A DNA stretch of 32,581 bases from Streptomyces albidus (ex Kaewkla and Franco 2022) (GCF_013870515.1 NZ_JACBXA010000043.1:1-32581); one strand, 5' to 3'. Shown: positions 14,601 through 25,044, numbered from the stretch's first letter. The notes: generated from the letters alone by a model not told the origin. Made by a program: numbers and translations.

Positions 14601-16619
14601 GAGCCCGTGCACGTGGGATCCGGGCAGGCGCAGACCGAAGTCGTAGATCCACGCCTTCGTGCGGTCGCTGCAGCGCAGTTCGTACGGGCGCTCGTCGACG
14701 ACCTCCACGCCCATCGCCTGGAGGGCCGGAAGGACAGCCGAGAGGGAGACGGGCTGCCCGATGCGGAAGATCTTGAAGCGGCGCTCGCCGGGGCTGGCAC
14801 CGACGGGCTCGTACAGGCTGAGCGAGAAGTCCGGGGTGCCGTTCTCACCACGTGCGAGCCGGTTGAGGTGCTGGAGGTCGGCGACGGCGGCGCGCGGCGG
14901 GAAGTCGGCCTTGTAGCCCTCGGGGAAGGCGTTGGCGCTGTACTGGTGGCCCAGCTCAGCGGCCTGCTCCTCCCCGAACTCCGCGGTCAGCGCCTCCATG
15001 TAGCCGTCCGCCCAGGACCGGGCGGCCTCGGCGAGCCGGGCCTCGATCCGGTCCGCCTCGGCGTCCGTCAGCTCGGGCAGCATCGCTCCGGGATCGAGAC
15101 GGATGACGAAGTGCAGCCTGGAGAGCACCGATTCGGTGTTCCAGACGGTGAACTCCACATTGCTGCCGCCCAGTTCCTCGGTGAGGATCTCCGTCAGCCG
15201 CAGCCGCACCGAGGTGGTGTAGCGGTCCCTGGGGAGGTAGACGAGCGCCGAGTAGTAGCGCCCGTACTCGTCCTTGCGGAGGTAGAGCCGGAGCTTGCGA
15301 CGCTCCTGGAGGTAGAGCACCGACGTGGCGATCGAGCGCAACTCGTCGGCGGGGATCTGGAAGAGCTCGTCGCGCGGGTACGTCTCCAGGACCTGAAGCA
15401 GGTCACGGCCGGCGTGGCTGTCGGCGGCGAACCCCGCGGAGGTCAGCACCTCGGCCACCTTGCGGCGGATGACGGGAACACGGCGCACGGACTCCGTGTA
15501 CGCGGCGGAGGAGAAGAGCCCGAGGAAGCGGCGCTCCCCCACCACGTTGCCGTCGGCGTCGAACTTCTTCACACCGACGTAGTCGAGGTACGAGGAACGG
15601 TGCACCGTGGCGCGGCTGTTGGCCTTCGTCAGCACCAGCAGCTTGTGCTCGCGTGCCTTGGCCCGGGCGTCCGCGGGGAGGCGGCTGAAGGACGGGGAGG
15701 CGGGGTGGCCCTCGACGGTGGTGGTGTGCTGCGGGTCGGAGCGCAGGATGCCCAGGCCCGATCCGGCGACGGGCGTGAGCGCCAACTCCTCGTCGCCGTC
15801 GGGCGTTTCCGCGGAGAGTTCGTACTCCCGGTAGCCGAGGAAGGTGAAGTGGTCGTCCGCGAGCCAGCGCAGAAGTTCGCGCGACTCCTCGATCTCCTCC
15901 GGCGAGAGGTCCGGAGCCGGAGGCTCGGACTCCAGCTCGTCGGCGACGCGCAGGGCGGCGCCGCGCATCTTCCGCCAGTCCTCGACGGATTCACGCACGT
16001 CGGACAGGACCCGCAGCAGGTCGTCGGTGATCTGCTTGAGGTCGTCGCGCTCGGTCTCACGGTCGATCTCGACGTGGATCCAGGACTCGGTGACCGCGTC
16101 GTCCGGCAGCTCCCGGTCCTCTGCGGACCTGCCGCCGGGGCCGGGGATGAGCTTGTCGCGGCCCGCGTCGAGGACCTCGAGCAGCTTCCCGGTGATGTCG
16201 CGGCGCACGATCATCTGAGGGTGGATCACGACGTGGATGCCGCGCTGCTGCCGGGACAGCTCGTTGGTGACCGAGTCGACCAGGAAGGGCATGTCGTCGG
16301 TGACGACCTCGACGACTGTGTGGGTGCAGGTCCAGCCGTTCTCGTCGACGGAGGGGGTGTGCACCCGTACGTTGGCGGTGCCCTGCGGCCGGTCCTGCGC
16401 CAAGCGGTAGTGCGCGAAGGCCGCACCGAGGATGTCGACCGGGTCCCGGTCGGTGAGGTCCTCGGGTGCGGTGTGCAGGTAGTAGCGCTGGAGAAACGCC
16501 CGGAGGGCGCCGTTCTCGAGGCCTCGCGCGGGGTGCTGCCCCCCGGCGGGACTCTCTTCAGCTACCCGGGCGGCCTCTGCGAGCCGCTCGGCCTTTGCTT
16601 CATCCAGCTTGGTCTGCAT
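11601..16619 (-). CDS. NAD-dependent glutamate dehydrogenase, large (about 180 kDa) type
   Basis: Start ATG 16619 is preceded by AGAGGA and AGGAG. Sequence upstream in frame to 16778 reads as non-coding. The product is 1672 residues, matching the L_180 class of NAD-GDH first described in Streptomyces clavuligerus. The N-terminal 700 residues hold the ACT-like regulatory region (for example DDMPFLVDSVTNEL and HPQMIVRRD). The catalytic part has RGGLRWSDR at about 870-878, TEILGLVKAQEVKNT, and GAKGGFVCKQ with the catalytic-region Lys near 912. Further on are VGVGDMSGDVFGNGML and KVVGEGGNLGLTQ of the nucleotide-binding domain, then a long helical C-terminal domain. It converts glutamate to 2-oxoglutarate and ammonia with NAD, mainly for glutamate catabolism in the cytoplasm. 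It is monocistronic, with its own upstream region and tandem hairpins downstream. Confidence 0.96.
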   Translation of the reverse strand: MQTKLDEAKAERLAEAARVAEESPAGGQHPARGLENGALRAFLQRYYLHTAPEDLTDRDPVDILGAAFAHYRLAQDRPQGTANVRVHTPSVDENGWTCTHTVVEVVTDDMPFLVDSVTNELSRQQRGIHVVIHPQMIVRRDITGKLLEVLDAGRDKLIPGPGGRSAEDRELPDDAVTESWIHVEIDRETERDDLKQITDDLLRVLSDVRESVEDWRKMRGAALRVADELESEPPAPDLSPEEIEESRELLRWLADDHFTFLGYREYELSAETPDGDEELALTPVAGSGLGILRSDPQHTTTVEGHPASPSFSRLPADARAKAREHKLLVLTKANSRATVHRSSYLDYVGVKKFDADGNVVGERRFLGLFSSAAYTESVRRVPVIRRKVAEVLTSAGFAADSHAGRDLLQVLETYPRDELFQIPADELRSIATSVLYLQERRKLRLYLRKDEYGRYYSALVYLPRDRYTTSVRLRLTEILTEELGGSNVEFTVWNTESVLSRLHFVIRLDPGAMLPELTDAEADRIEARLAEAARSWADGYMEALTAEFGEEQAAELGHQYSANAFPEGYKADFPPRAAVADLQHLNRLARGENGTPDFSLSLYEPVGASPGERRFKIFRIGQPVSLSAVLPALQAMGVEVVDERPYELRCSDRTKAWIYDFGLRLPGSHVHGLGEDARERFQDAFTAVWTGRAENDALNSLVLSAGLTWRQAMVLRAYAKYLRQAGATFSPTYMEDTLRHNVHTTRLLVNLFEARLDPSRSRAGHELTDGLLEELDGALDQVASLDEDRILRSFLTVIRATLRTNYFQSTGAGSRTGGTKAADARPHEYLSIKLDPQAIPDLPAPRPEYEIWVYSPRVEGVHLRFGKVARGGLRWSDRREDFRTEILGLVKAQEVKNTVIVPVGAKGGFVCKQLPDPAADRDAWLAEGVACYKTFISGLLDITDNLVGMDVVHPEDVVRHDGDDNYLVVAADKGTATFSDIANEVAEAYGFWLGDAFASGGSAGYDHKGMGITARGAWESVKRSFRELGHDTQTQDFTAVGVGDMSGDVFGNGMLLSEHIRLIAAFDHRHIFLDPDPDAATSYAERRRIFELPRSSWEDYDTSLISAGGGVFPRSAKSVPVTPQVKAALGIESSVTKMTPAELMRAILSAPVDLLWNGGIGTYVKASTENDADVGDKANDAIRVDGQDLRVKVVGEGGNLGLTQLGRIEFALKGGRVNTDAIDNSAGVDTSDHEVNIKILLNSVVANGDMTVKQRNTLLAEMTDEVGDLVLRSNYAQNVALANAVEGAPSLLQAHQRYMRRLGKEGKLDRALEFLPSDKQIRDRLAAGHGLTQPELAVLLAYTKITVTDDLIGTDLPEDPYLQRLARAYFPEALRERFPEEIVAHALRREIITTLLVNDTVNGGGSTLVHRMREETGASTEEVVRAHTAARAIFRLGEIWDEAEALDNIVDAEVLTRIRLQSRRLVERGTRWLLNNRPQPLALSDTIELFSERVATVWDALPKLLRGDDRIWHQAILDKLGEAGVPAELAERVAGFSAAFSALDVVAVADRTGVQLLDVAAVYYDLADRLGITQLQERVSELPRADRWQSMARAAIREDLYAAHQLIAADVLSEGDGNATPEQRYQKWESKNSTILSRARATLDEIQASETFDLAILSVAMRTMRTLLRSNR

Positions 16620-16922
16620 GTCCTCTGGCTCCTGTCGCGCGCCGTTGCGTGACGTCGGTGTGGCGGGGGCACGGCATCGGAGCGCGGGGTGACCGCTCGG
16701 GGCTCGACGCGTGCCGTGAGAGACGACCAGCGGAGGCCCTGGCGCTGTCGCACAGTGGCCACGGTACGAGGGCGGCATTGCCCCCGTGAGATATAGCGCT
16801 GATCACGCGCGTCAGGGTATCGCTCCCGGACCGTGGGCCGTCATGGCCCTTATGTGTACAAAATCAGTGCATGGTCTTGGACGAAGTGGACAGCAACCTG
16901 TCTGCGCACACCGACTCTCCCA
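16620..16922 (-). promoter_or_regulatory. Upstream region of glutamate dehydrogenase gene (303 bp)
   Basis: No gene is seen. On the minus strand TATATC (plus-strand 16790-16795) is a good -10-like hexamer about 170 bp before the dehydrogenase start. The upstream TGAC-containing sequence is spaced too closely to be a convincing -35. A small hairpin GGGCC/GGCCC (16835-16849) lies between this and the end of the HAD gene and could be that gene's weak terminator. Confidence 0.35.
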
Positions 16923-17618
16923 TCACCGGCTCGTGTTGGCTATCCACTCTGCCGCCTCGACAGCCTCCGCGAGGGTGTCGACCACCGGCACTCCTGCCGT
17001 CTCCAGACTGGCCCGACTGTGTGAGCCGCCGGTGTAGAGAACCGCACGGGCGCCTACGTGCGCCGCGGCCAGCGCGTCGTCCACGGCGTCCCCGATGACC
17101 ACCGTGTGATCGGCCTCCACTCCGTCGAGGGACAGCAGATGGCGCGCCATCTGCTCGGCCTTGCCTCCACCGGAAGGGCCGGTGGCGCCGTCGACGCGGA
17201 CGAAGTGATCGGCGATGCCGTGCGTCCGTACGAGTGGCACCAGACGGTCGTGCGGCGCCAACGAACACAACGACTGGGTGCGCCCCGCGACCTTCTGCGC
17301 GGCGAGCAACTCGGCGGCGCCTTCGGTCAGGCCGGCCTCACGCGCCTGCAGCCAGTAGTGGCGGTGGAAGGCCTCGTCCATGACGTCCCACTCCTGCTCG
17401 CTGGGCAGGCGCCCCATCAGGCGTTCGTAGAACCGCGGGACCGGAACGCAGTAGAGCTCGCGGTAGCGCTCCAGCGTGATGGGCTCCAGACCCAGCTCGG
17501 CGAAGGCGGCGTTCGTCGCCGCGATGACGGCATGGATGTCGTGGAGGAGCGTGCCGTTCCAGTCCCAGACGATGTGCGCGGAGCGTCTGCCCGAGGTGAC
17601 CGAATTACCCAGAACCAT
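16923..17618 (-). CDS. HAD-superfamily hydrolase with Asp-to-Asn change in motif I
   Basis: ATG 17618 gives 231 residues. The frame continues upstream to 17909 but that part is Arg-rich and antisense-like. Motif I reads VWDWNGTLLHD at about residues 17-27: the nucleophile Asp and GT are present, but the second acidic residue is Asn. A helical cap with HYWLQAREAGLTEGA follows. Then come a motif II-like SLAPHD, a Lys in the GGGKAEQ segment, and the C-terminal motif IV VVIGDAVDDALAA. The overall order is that of phosphoglycolate-phosphatase-like HAD enzymes, so a small phosphorylated metabolite is the likely substrate. The Asn may weaken or change phosphatase activity. The ribosome site is weak (the leader before ATG is GTAGTC). 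The neighbouring DUF6912 gene lies upstream on the same strand with a 154-bp gap, so co-transcription is uncertain. Confidence 0.85.
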   Translation of the reverse strand: MVLGNSVTSGRRSAHIVWDWNGTLLHDIHAVIAATNAAFAELGLEPITLERYRELYCVPVPRFYERLMGRLPSEQEWDVMDEAFHRHYWLQAREAGLTEGAAELLAAQKVAGRTQSLCSLAPHDRLVPLVRTHGIADHFVRVDGATGPSGGGKAEQMARHLLSLDGVEADHTVVIGDAVDDALAAAHVGARAVLYTGGSHSRASLETAGVPVVDTLAEAVEAAEWIANTSR

Positions 17619-17772
17619 GACTACGACCGTACGTCCGGGGTCTGACAACGCGATACCGAATTCCCGCCGTCCTCCCTCAGCCCGGCTCGTCCCGGCTCGT
17701 TCCGGGCCCTCACGCGCGCGCCGGTCCGCGCCCCACAGCCCGCGGAGCCGCGCCGGAACCGCGGCCGCGTGG

Positions 17773-18288
17773 CTACCGGCCGAACAGGTGCGGGATCTCC
17801 TGCGAGGCATACCAGAGCAGCTCGTGGTCCTCGGCACCGTCCACCGTGAACTGTGCGTCGTCGTCGCCCATGTCGGCCGCGCCCAGCGCGTCCGCAGCCG
17901 CGGTGACATCCGCCTCCGCGTCGTCGGCGTCGACGTGCACGGCAGCCGCCTTGGTCATCGGCACGGGCCGCTCGAGCCGCACCTCGCCCAGTGACTCACG
18001 GTCCAGCGCGTGGTCCGGGTCGGAGGCCACCTCGCTGTCCGGCACGTCGGCGGCGACGACGACACGGCGACGGGGTGCGTCCGGCTGGAGAGCCAGCTGC
18101 CGCAACGACGCCTGCGCCGCCCGGTTGAGCGCCGCGTACTCCAACTCCTCGCTGTCGTCGGAGACATACCACTCGCGCAGCCCTGGTGTGACCGCGAACG
18201 CGACGGTCGAGCCGGGCTCGCGCACGAGGGTGCCGGCCAGGTGCGCGTCCTGGAGTGCGGGAAGGGTCAGAGGCACATAGACACGCAT
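17773..18288 (-). CDS. Conserved actinobacterial protein, DUF6912-like
   Basis: ATG 18288 begins MRVYVPLTLPAL. The 171-residue product is acidic overall. It has alternating strands and helices in the first 100 residues (FAVTPGLREWYVSDDSEELEYAALNRAA, then RRVVVAADVPD). Toward the C-terminus is an Asp/Ala-rich stretch (VDADDAEADVTAAADAL), and it ends ELLWYASQEIPHLF. This pattern is that of the actinobacterial DUF6912 family, whose function is unknown. No signal peptide, membrane segment or catalytic motif is visible. The upstream in-frame extension to 18408 is Arg/Cys-rich and was rejected. It is divergent from the Rv3235-like gene, with which it shares a 287-bp upstream region. Confidence 0.75.
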   Translation of the reverse strand: MRVYVPLTLPALQDAHLAGTLVREPGSTVAFAVTPGLREWYVSDDSEELEYAALNRAAQASLRQLALQPDAPRRRVVVAADVPDSEVASDPDHALDRESLGEVRLERPVPMTKAAAVHVDADDAEADVTAAADALGAADMGDDDAQFTVDGAEDHELLWYASQEIPHLFGR

Positions 18289-18575
18289 CGTGGCTGCCGC
18301 TTTCGTGTATCGCCGGACGGTCTGCCACGCCAGGATACGGTCCGCGCAGCGGCGCCTCCCCGTGAATTCGGCGCACGAAAGCCGCAGGTGAGCAGCGCCC
18401 GTCGTCACCTTCGGGACGTGCGGTCAGCCTGATAGGTGAAGGCGCCCGCACCCCCGACTCACCGATGGTCACTCATTGCGACCGCCCGATCACAGCAGCT
18501 ACAACGATGAGCGAAGCTACTGGCGGGTATCAAACGGTGCCCGGCCGACCTGCGTACCACCCATCGGGGGACCTC
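18289..18575. promoter_or_regulatory. Divergent upstream region of DUF6912-like and Rv3235-like genes (287 bp)
   Basis: No gene is seen here apart from a possible N-terminal extension of the Rv3235-like gene from ATG 18507. Both flanking genes must be transcribed from this region. A GGGTAT sequence near 18534 resembles the -10 of SigB/SigH-type promoters but lacks the matching -35, so no promoter is called with confidence. Confidence 0.3.
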
Positions 18576-19262
18576 ATGACCACCACGCCCACGCCACCGG
18601 CACCACCCGGCCGCTCACCGCAGCCCGCACCGGCCCTGCAGCCCGACCAGCCCGGGCCCTCATCCCTGAACGCGGAGAGCGCCTCCGCGTCCACGTCCGC
18701 ACCTTCCTCCTGCATGGCTTCAGCCGAAGCCGACGGAGCACAACGGCAGCCCGCAGCTCACCGTGCCGCTTCCCCGTCCGGGCGCAGCCCCAGGACTCCT
18801 GTACGCAAAGGCCCGCCGGGGCGCAGGGATTCGCGGCGCCCGGGAAGCCGGCACCCGGATTCCGCGGCCGGCCGGCCCTCGGCCTCCGCCCTCCGGGCGG
18901 CGGCCGCCCGCGAGAGGGAACGGCAGCCGCCGTACTGGTTCGCGAGCCGCCTGGTGCTCGTCCTCAGCGGCCAGCAGCCCGTGCACACTCTGCTGCGCTA
19001 CACGCGGAGTTCGGCATACGAGACGCTCTCCGGGCTCGCCTCGCACGCGCCGCTGCGGCCGCGCGGAGCGGACCGCACGAGCCCCGCGGTGCTGGACGCG
19101 CGCGGCAGCCAGCCGCGAGACGGAGTGATCGAGGCCTTCGCTCGCATCGTCACCGGGGACCGGCAACGCGCCATCGCCTTCCGCCTCGAACTCTGCCCCG
19201 ACCGCCGCTGGCGCTGCGCCGCAGTCGAACTGGACGGCCAGTCACCGGCCGGCCGCCGGTGA
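18576..19262 (+). CDS. Rv3235-like protein (conserved neighbour of secA)
   Basis: ATG 18576 follows CGGGGGA at good spacing and gives 228 residues. Earlier in-frame ATGs (for example 18507) are possible but less well supplied. The first 125 residues are Pro/Ala/Ser/Arg-rich and probably disordered. The ordered core (about 140-225) contains YWFASRLVLVLSGQQPVHTLLRYT, then VIEAFARIVTGDRQRAIAFRLELCPDRRWRCAAVEL. This is the short domain found in actinobacterial Rv3235-family proteins, which sit beside secA. The function is unknown. There is no signal peptide or membrane segment, so it is likely cytoplasmic. The gene converges on secA, with a shared hairpin between them. Confidence 0.8.
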   Translation: MTTTPTPPAPPGRSPQPAPALQPDQPGPSSLNAESASASTSAPSSCMASAEADGAQRQPAAHRAASPSGRSPRTPVRKGPPGRRDSRRPGSRHPDSAAGRPSASALRAAAARERERQPPYWFASRLVLVLSGQQPVHTLLRYTRSSAYETLSGLASHAPLRPRGADRTSPAVLDARGSQPRDGVIEAFARIVTGDRQRAIAFRLELCPDRRWRCAAVELDGQSPAGRR

Positions 19263-19327
19263 CGAGCGGCCACGAAGGAGGTGTGCACGAACGACATGTG
19301 CACGAAGAGTCAGGTGCACACGGAGAA

Positions 19328-19366
19328 GGCCGGTGCCACCGCCCGATGAAGGGGGTGGCACCGGCC
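19328..19366. terminator. Bidirectional terminator between Rv3235-like gene and secA
   Basis: A perfect 13-bp stem pairs GGCCGGTGCCACC (19328-19340) with GGTGGCACCGGCC (19354-19366) around a 13-nt loop, in which a few further G-C pairs could form. It lies 21 bp beyond the secA stop codon (minus strand) and 65 bp beyond the Rv3235-like stop (plus strand), so it can serve both convergent genes. Confidence 0.8.
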
Positions 19367-19387
19367 CGTACCGTCAACGTTCGCGGC

Positions 19388-22222
<2,835 letters not shown>

Positions 22223-22396
22223 TTAGGGTGGCTCCTTGCCGGTCGAACCTGGCGCGGTCAATGCGCGGAGAACGGGCATACGGTCTCCGCCGCACCGGCC
22301 ATCGTATGCGAGGGACGTAGGCCCCTGTACCCCTAACGGTTCGGAGCCGTGGAAGGTGCCGGAAGACGCTCCCGGCCACAAGGGCACAATCAGTCC
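22223..22396. promoter_or_regulatory. Divergent upstream region of secA and GNAT gene
   Basis: For secA, the minus-strand hexamer TACGAT (plus-strand 22301-22306) is a good -10 candidate and implies a leader of about 70 nt. The -35 at the expected distance is poor. No clear promoter for the GNAT gene was recognised. Confidence 0.35.
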
Positions 22397-22978
22397 ATGG
22401 AGACCACCAGCCTCACCACGGACCGCCTCGTCCTGCGGCCTTTCGAGGAGCGCGATGTGGACGCGGTGACCGCCGCCTGCCAGGACCCGGAGATCGCGCG
22501 CTACATACCGTTCCCGGAGCCGTACGCCCGCAAGGACGCCGAGGAGTTCGTGACCGTCACGAGCCGCGCGGGCTGGCGCGAGGACACGATGTACAACTTC
22601 GGGGTCTTCACGACATCGGGTGCTCTCGTCGGATCGATGGGGCTCGTACGCATTGCCCTGCTGCGCGCCGCCGAACACCAGGCGGAGATCGGCTACTGGA
22701 CCGCGAAGGACCAGCGCGGAAACGGCTACACGCAGGAGGCCGGGCGTGCCGTCGCCGAATGGGCGTTCACGGACCTGGGCGTCGAACGTCTGGAGTGGGT
22801 GGCGGAGGTCGGGAACGAGGCTTCCCGGGCCGTCGCGCTGCGGCTGGGCTTCGAGATGGAGGGGACGCAGCGGGCCCGGATCGTGAACCGCGGCACCAGA
22901 CGTGACGCGTGGATCGCGTCACTGCTGCCCTCCGACTGGGGGCTGTTGGCGGAGACGCCGTACCTGCCTGCGCCGTGA
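22397..22978 (+). CDS. GNAT-family N-acetyltransferase (RimJ/RimL-like)
   Basis: ATG 22397 gives 193 residues. An alternative GTG at 22349 in the same frame would add 16 residues of poor quality. The sequence opens TDRLVLRPFEERDVDAV, the typical beta1-alpha1 of RimJ/RimL-type GNAT proteins. It continues with EIGYWTAKDQRGNGYTQEAGRAVAEWAF, where the acetyl-CoA pyrophosphate loop is the degenerate QRGNGY form of (Q/R)xxGxG/A. It ends with NEASRAVALRLGFEMEGTQRARI, the usual C-terminal core. The family acetylates amino groups of ribosomal proteins, drugs or small metabolites. The acceptor is unknown here. It stands alone between secA (divergent) and the glycosylase gene 96 bp downstream. Confidence 0.85.
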   Translation: METTSLTTDRLVLRPFEERDVDAVTAACQDPEIARYIPFPEPYARKDAEEFVTVTSRAGWREDTMYNFGVFTTSGALVGSMGLVRIALLRAAEHQAEIGYWTAKDQRGNGYTQEAGRAVAEWAFTDLGVERLEWVAEVGNEASRAVALRLGFEMEGTQRARIVNRGTRRDAWIASLLPSDWGLLAETPYLPAP

Positions 22979-23074
22979 CTGCCGAGCGCCCGACTGTGCT
23001 GTCCCGCTGACCCGGCGACGCGACCCCGCGACGGGCAGGTCCCGCTGTCAGTGGCGGCACTTATCGTGTGCCGC

Positions 23075-24247
23075 ATGACGACTGCCGAGATCTCGCTCTC
23101 CGCCGACGAGGCCCGCCGCCTGGCCCTGTGGGCGCAGGGCCTGCTGGGCGCTCCGGACCGCCGCGCCGGTGTGCGCGGTGTGCTGCGCAGGCTCGGCGCC
23201 GTCCAGTTGGACACCATCTCGGTGCTGGCGCGCTCGCACGAACTCGTTCCGTATGCCCGGCTGGGCGCCGTCGGCCGGGAAGCGGTGGAGTCGGCGTACT
23301 GGACCGGCGGCCACAGCTTCGAGTACTGGTCGCATGCCGCGTGCATCCTCCCCGTCGAGGAATGGCCGCACTTCGCCTTCCGGCGCCGTGCTCGGCGGGC
23401 CCGCGGCCACCGCTGGCACGTGCTGGAGGACCGGGACCGCGCCTGCGCCCTCGTACGGGACAGGCTGAAGGCCGACGGTCCACTCACCACTACGGAGCTC
23501 GGCGGCGGCAAGAACGGCGGCGAGTGGTTCGACTGGTCCGACACGAAGATCGCCGTGGAGTGGCTTCTCGACACCGGCGAGGTGGTGTGCACCGAGCGCC
23601 GTGGCTGGAAGCGCGTCTACGACCTGGCGGAACGGGCCATCCCCGACCGTCTGCTGCACGACGACATCGACGACCACGAGTGCATGCGCCGCCTGGTCGC
23701 CCAGGCGGGCGCGGCGATGGGTGTGGCCACGCGCTCCGACCTGGCCGACTACCACCGGCTCAAGGGCGAGCAGGTGGACGCCGTGCTGCCGGGCACCGAC
23801 CTGGTCCCGGTGTCCGTCGAGGGATGGGGGAAGCCCGCCTGGGCCGACCCCGCCGCCCTCGAATCCGCAGCCCGCGGCCGGCACCGTACGACTCTGCTCT
23901 CGCCCTTCGACTCCCTGGTCTGGGACAGGCCCCGCACCCAGCGGATATTCGACTTCACGCACCGGCTGGAGGCGTACGTTCCCAAGCCGAAGCGGATCCA
24001 CGGCTACTTCGCGATGCCTCTGCTGGCAGGCGGCAAGCTGCTGGGCCGGGTCGACCCCGGGCGGGAAGGGACGACGCTGGTCGCCCGCCAGGTGTCGCTC
24101 GCGGGGCGCAAGGCGGTCGGGCCGATGGCCAAGGCCTTGTGGGAGGCGGCGAGTTGGGTGGGCTGCGATGAGGTGCGCATCGGGCGCTGCGACGACGCGG
24201 AGCTTGCCGGAGCGCTGGCCGAAGCCCTGACGGAGGAGCCGGCGTGA
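23075..24247 (+). CDS. Winged-helix DNA glycosylase, YcaQ/AlkX-like (interstrand crosslink repair family)
   Basis: ATG 23075 gives 390 residues. A GTG at 23051 in frame is possible. The N-terminal wHTH region contains LRRLGAVQLDTISVLARSHELVPYARLG: Gln44-Leu-Asp46 is the Q-hydrophobic-D motif of the AlkX (YcaQ) branch, as opposed to Q-x-Q of the antibiotic-cluster AlkZ enzymes. The SHxLVxYARLG segment that follows is also family-typical. Further on are HDDIDDHECMRRLV and LLSPFDSLVWDRPRTQRIFDFTHRLEAYVPKPKRIHGYFAMPLL, the strongly conserved C-terminal block of this family. Known members unhook bulky N7 guanine adducts and interstrand crosslinks. TATCGT ends 6 bp before ATG 23075, so a leaderless transcript is possible. 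The gene converges on the orphan response regulator gene. Confidence 0.88.
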   Translation: MTTAEISLSADEARRLALWAQGLLGAPDRRAGVRGVLRRLGAVQLDTISVLARSHELVPYARLGAVGREAVESAYWTGGHSFEYWSHAACILPVEEWPHFAFRRRARRARGHRWHVLEDRDRACALVRDRLKADGPLTTTELGGGKNGGEWFDWSDTKIAVEWLLDTGEVVCTERRGWKRVYDLAERAIPDRLLHDDIDDHECMRRLVAQAGAAMGVATRSDLADYHRLKGEQVDAVLPGTDLVPVSVEGWGKPAWADPAALESAARGRHRTTLLSPFDSLVWDRPRTQRIFDFTHRLEAYVPKPKRIHGYFAMPLLAGGKLLGRVDPGREGTTLVARQVSLAGRKAVGPMAKALWEAASWVGCDEVRIGRCDDAELAGALAEALTEEPA

Positions 24248-24274
24248 CGGAAAGGGCGGCGGGAGCGGCAGCCG

Positions 24275-24296
24275 GCTGAGCACGCGGCCGCTCAGC
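24275..24296. terminator. Small hairpin between glycosylase and response regulator genes
   Basis: GCTGAGC (24275-24281) pairs with GCTCAGC (24290-24296) around an 8-nt loop. It overlaps the stop codon of the regulator gene and fills most of the 44-bp convergent gap. The stem is short, so its strength as a terminator is uncertain. Confidence 0.4.
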
Positions 24297-25044
24297 GGAT
24301 CTCGAGGATCTTCTCCCGCATCGCGTAGACCACTGCCTCCATGCGCGAGTGGAGCTGCAGCTTCTCGAGAATGTTGCGCACGTGGTTCTTGACGGTGTTC
24401 TCGCTGATGAAGAGCTCTTTGGCGATGTCCCTGTTGTTCATGCCGGTGGCCACGAGCTTGAGCACCTCGAGCTCCCGGTCGGTCAGCCTCGGCGCCGGGA
24501 CCAGCTTGCTCTCGTCCGTGCGCTGGATCATCGACTTGAACTCGGTGAGCAGCTTCGCCGCCATCGACGGGCTGATCTGGGACTGGCCGTCCGCGACGGC
24601 ACGGATGGCGGCCGAGACCTCGTCGGTGGAGATCTCCTTGAGGAGGTAGCCGGTGGCCCCCGCCTTGATGGCGTCGTAGAGGTCGGCCTCCTCGTCGCTG
24701 ATCGTCAGCATGATGATCTTCGCGCTCGGGGCCACCTCCTTGATCGAGGTGCACGCTTCGATCCCGCCCCGCTTGGGCATACGCACGTCCATCAGCACGA
24801 TGTCGGGCAGCAGGTCCGCCGCCTTGTCCACGGCTTCGGCCCCGTCCCCGGCCTCGCCGATGACCTGGATGTCCTCCTCCTGGGCGAGAACGATCTCCAG
24901 CCCCCGCCGGAAGAGCTCATGGTCGTCGACGACCAGCACCCTGATGGGCTCGGGCGGCTGCCGCTCACGCGAGTCGTCCTGCACTGCCACCCGGACCGGG
25001 TGGGCATCGGGCATGGGCATCGCTGGCCCGAAGCTTTCCGCCAT
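24292..25044 (-). CDS. Orphan NarL/LuxR-family response regulator
   Basis: Start ATG 25044 follows GGGAGGA at ideal spacing; the longer frame to 25116 is rejected for that reason. The 250-residue protein has an unusual 33-residue leader before the receiver domain. The receiver has Asp40-Asp41 in the acidic pocket, the phosphoacceptor Asp86 in LMDVRMP, Thr114 and Lys136. A LuxR-type HTH follows at about 187-240 (LTDRELEVLKLVATGMNNRDIAKELFISENTVKNHVRNIL). All residues needed for phosphorylation are present, but no histidine kinase gene lies beside it. It should be a cytoplasmic transcription factor, probably a dimer, activated by a kinase encoded elsewhere or by another signal. Its own promoter lies in the short gap below the long hairpin at 25124-25170. 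Confidence 0.93.
   Translation of the reverse strand: MAESFGPAMPMPDAHPVRVAVQDDSRERQPPEPIRVLVVDDHELFRRGLEIVLAQEEDIQVIGEAGDGAEAVDKAADLLPDIVLMDVRMPKRGGIEACTSIKEVAPSAKIIMLTISDEEADLYDAIKAGATGYLLKEISTDEVSAAIRAVADGQSQISPSMAAKLLTEFKSMIQRTDESKLVPAPRLTDRELEVLKLVATGMNNRDIAKELFISENTVKNHVRNILEKLQLHSRMEAVVYAMREKILEIR

Noticed and set aside
14139..16652. Plus-strand open frame of 837 codons opposite the glutamate dehydrogenase gene
   Set aside because: It is an antisense shadow of a gene with clear family motifs, with no ribosome site or recognisable domain.
16620..16778. Longer N-terminus for the glutamate dehydrogenase
   Set aside because: The extension is Pro/Arg/Cys-rich with no family match, and ATG 16619 has a good ribosome site.
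23048..24754. Minus-strand open frame of 568 codons spanning the glycosylase and regulator genes
   Set aside because: It crosses two well-supported genes in the wrong frames and has no domain.
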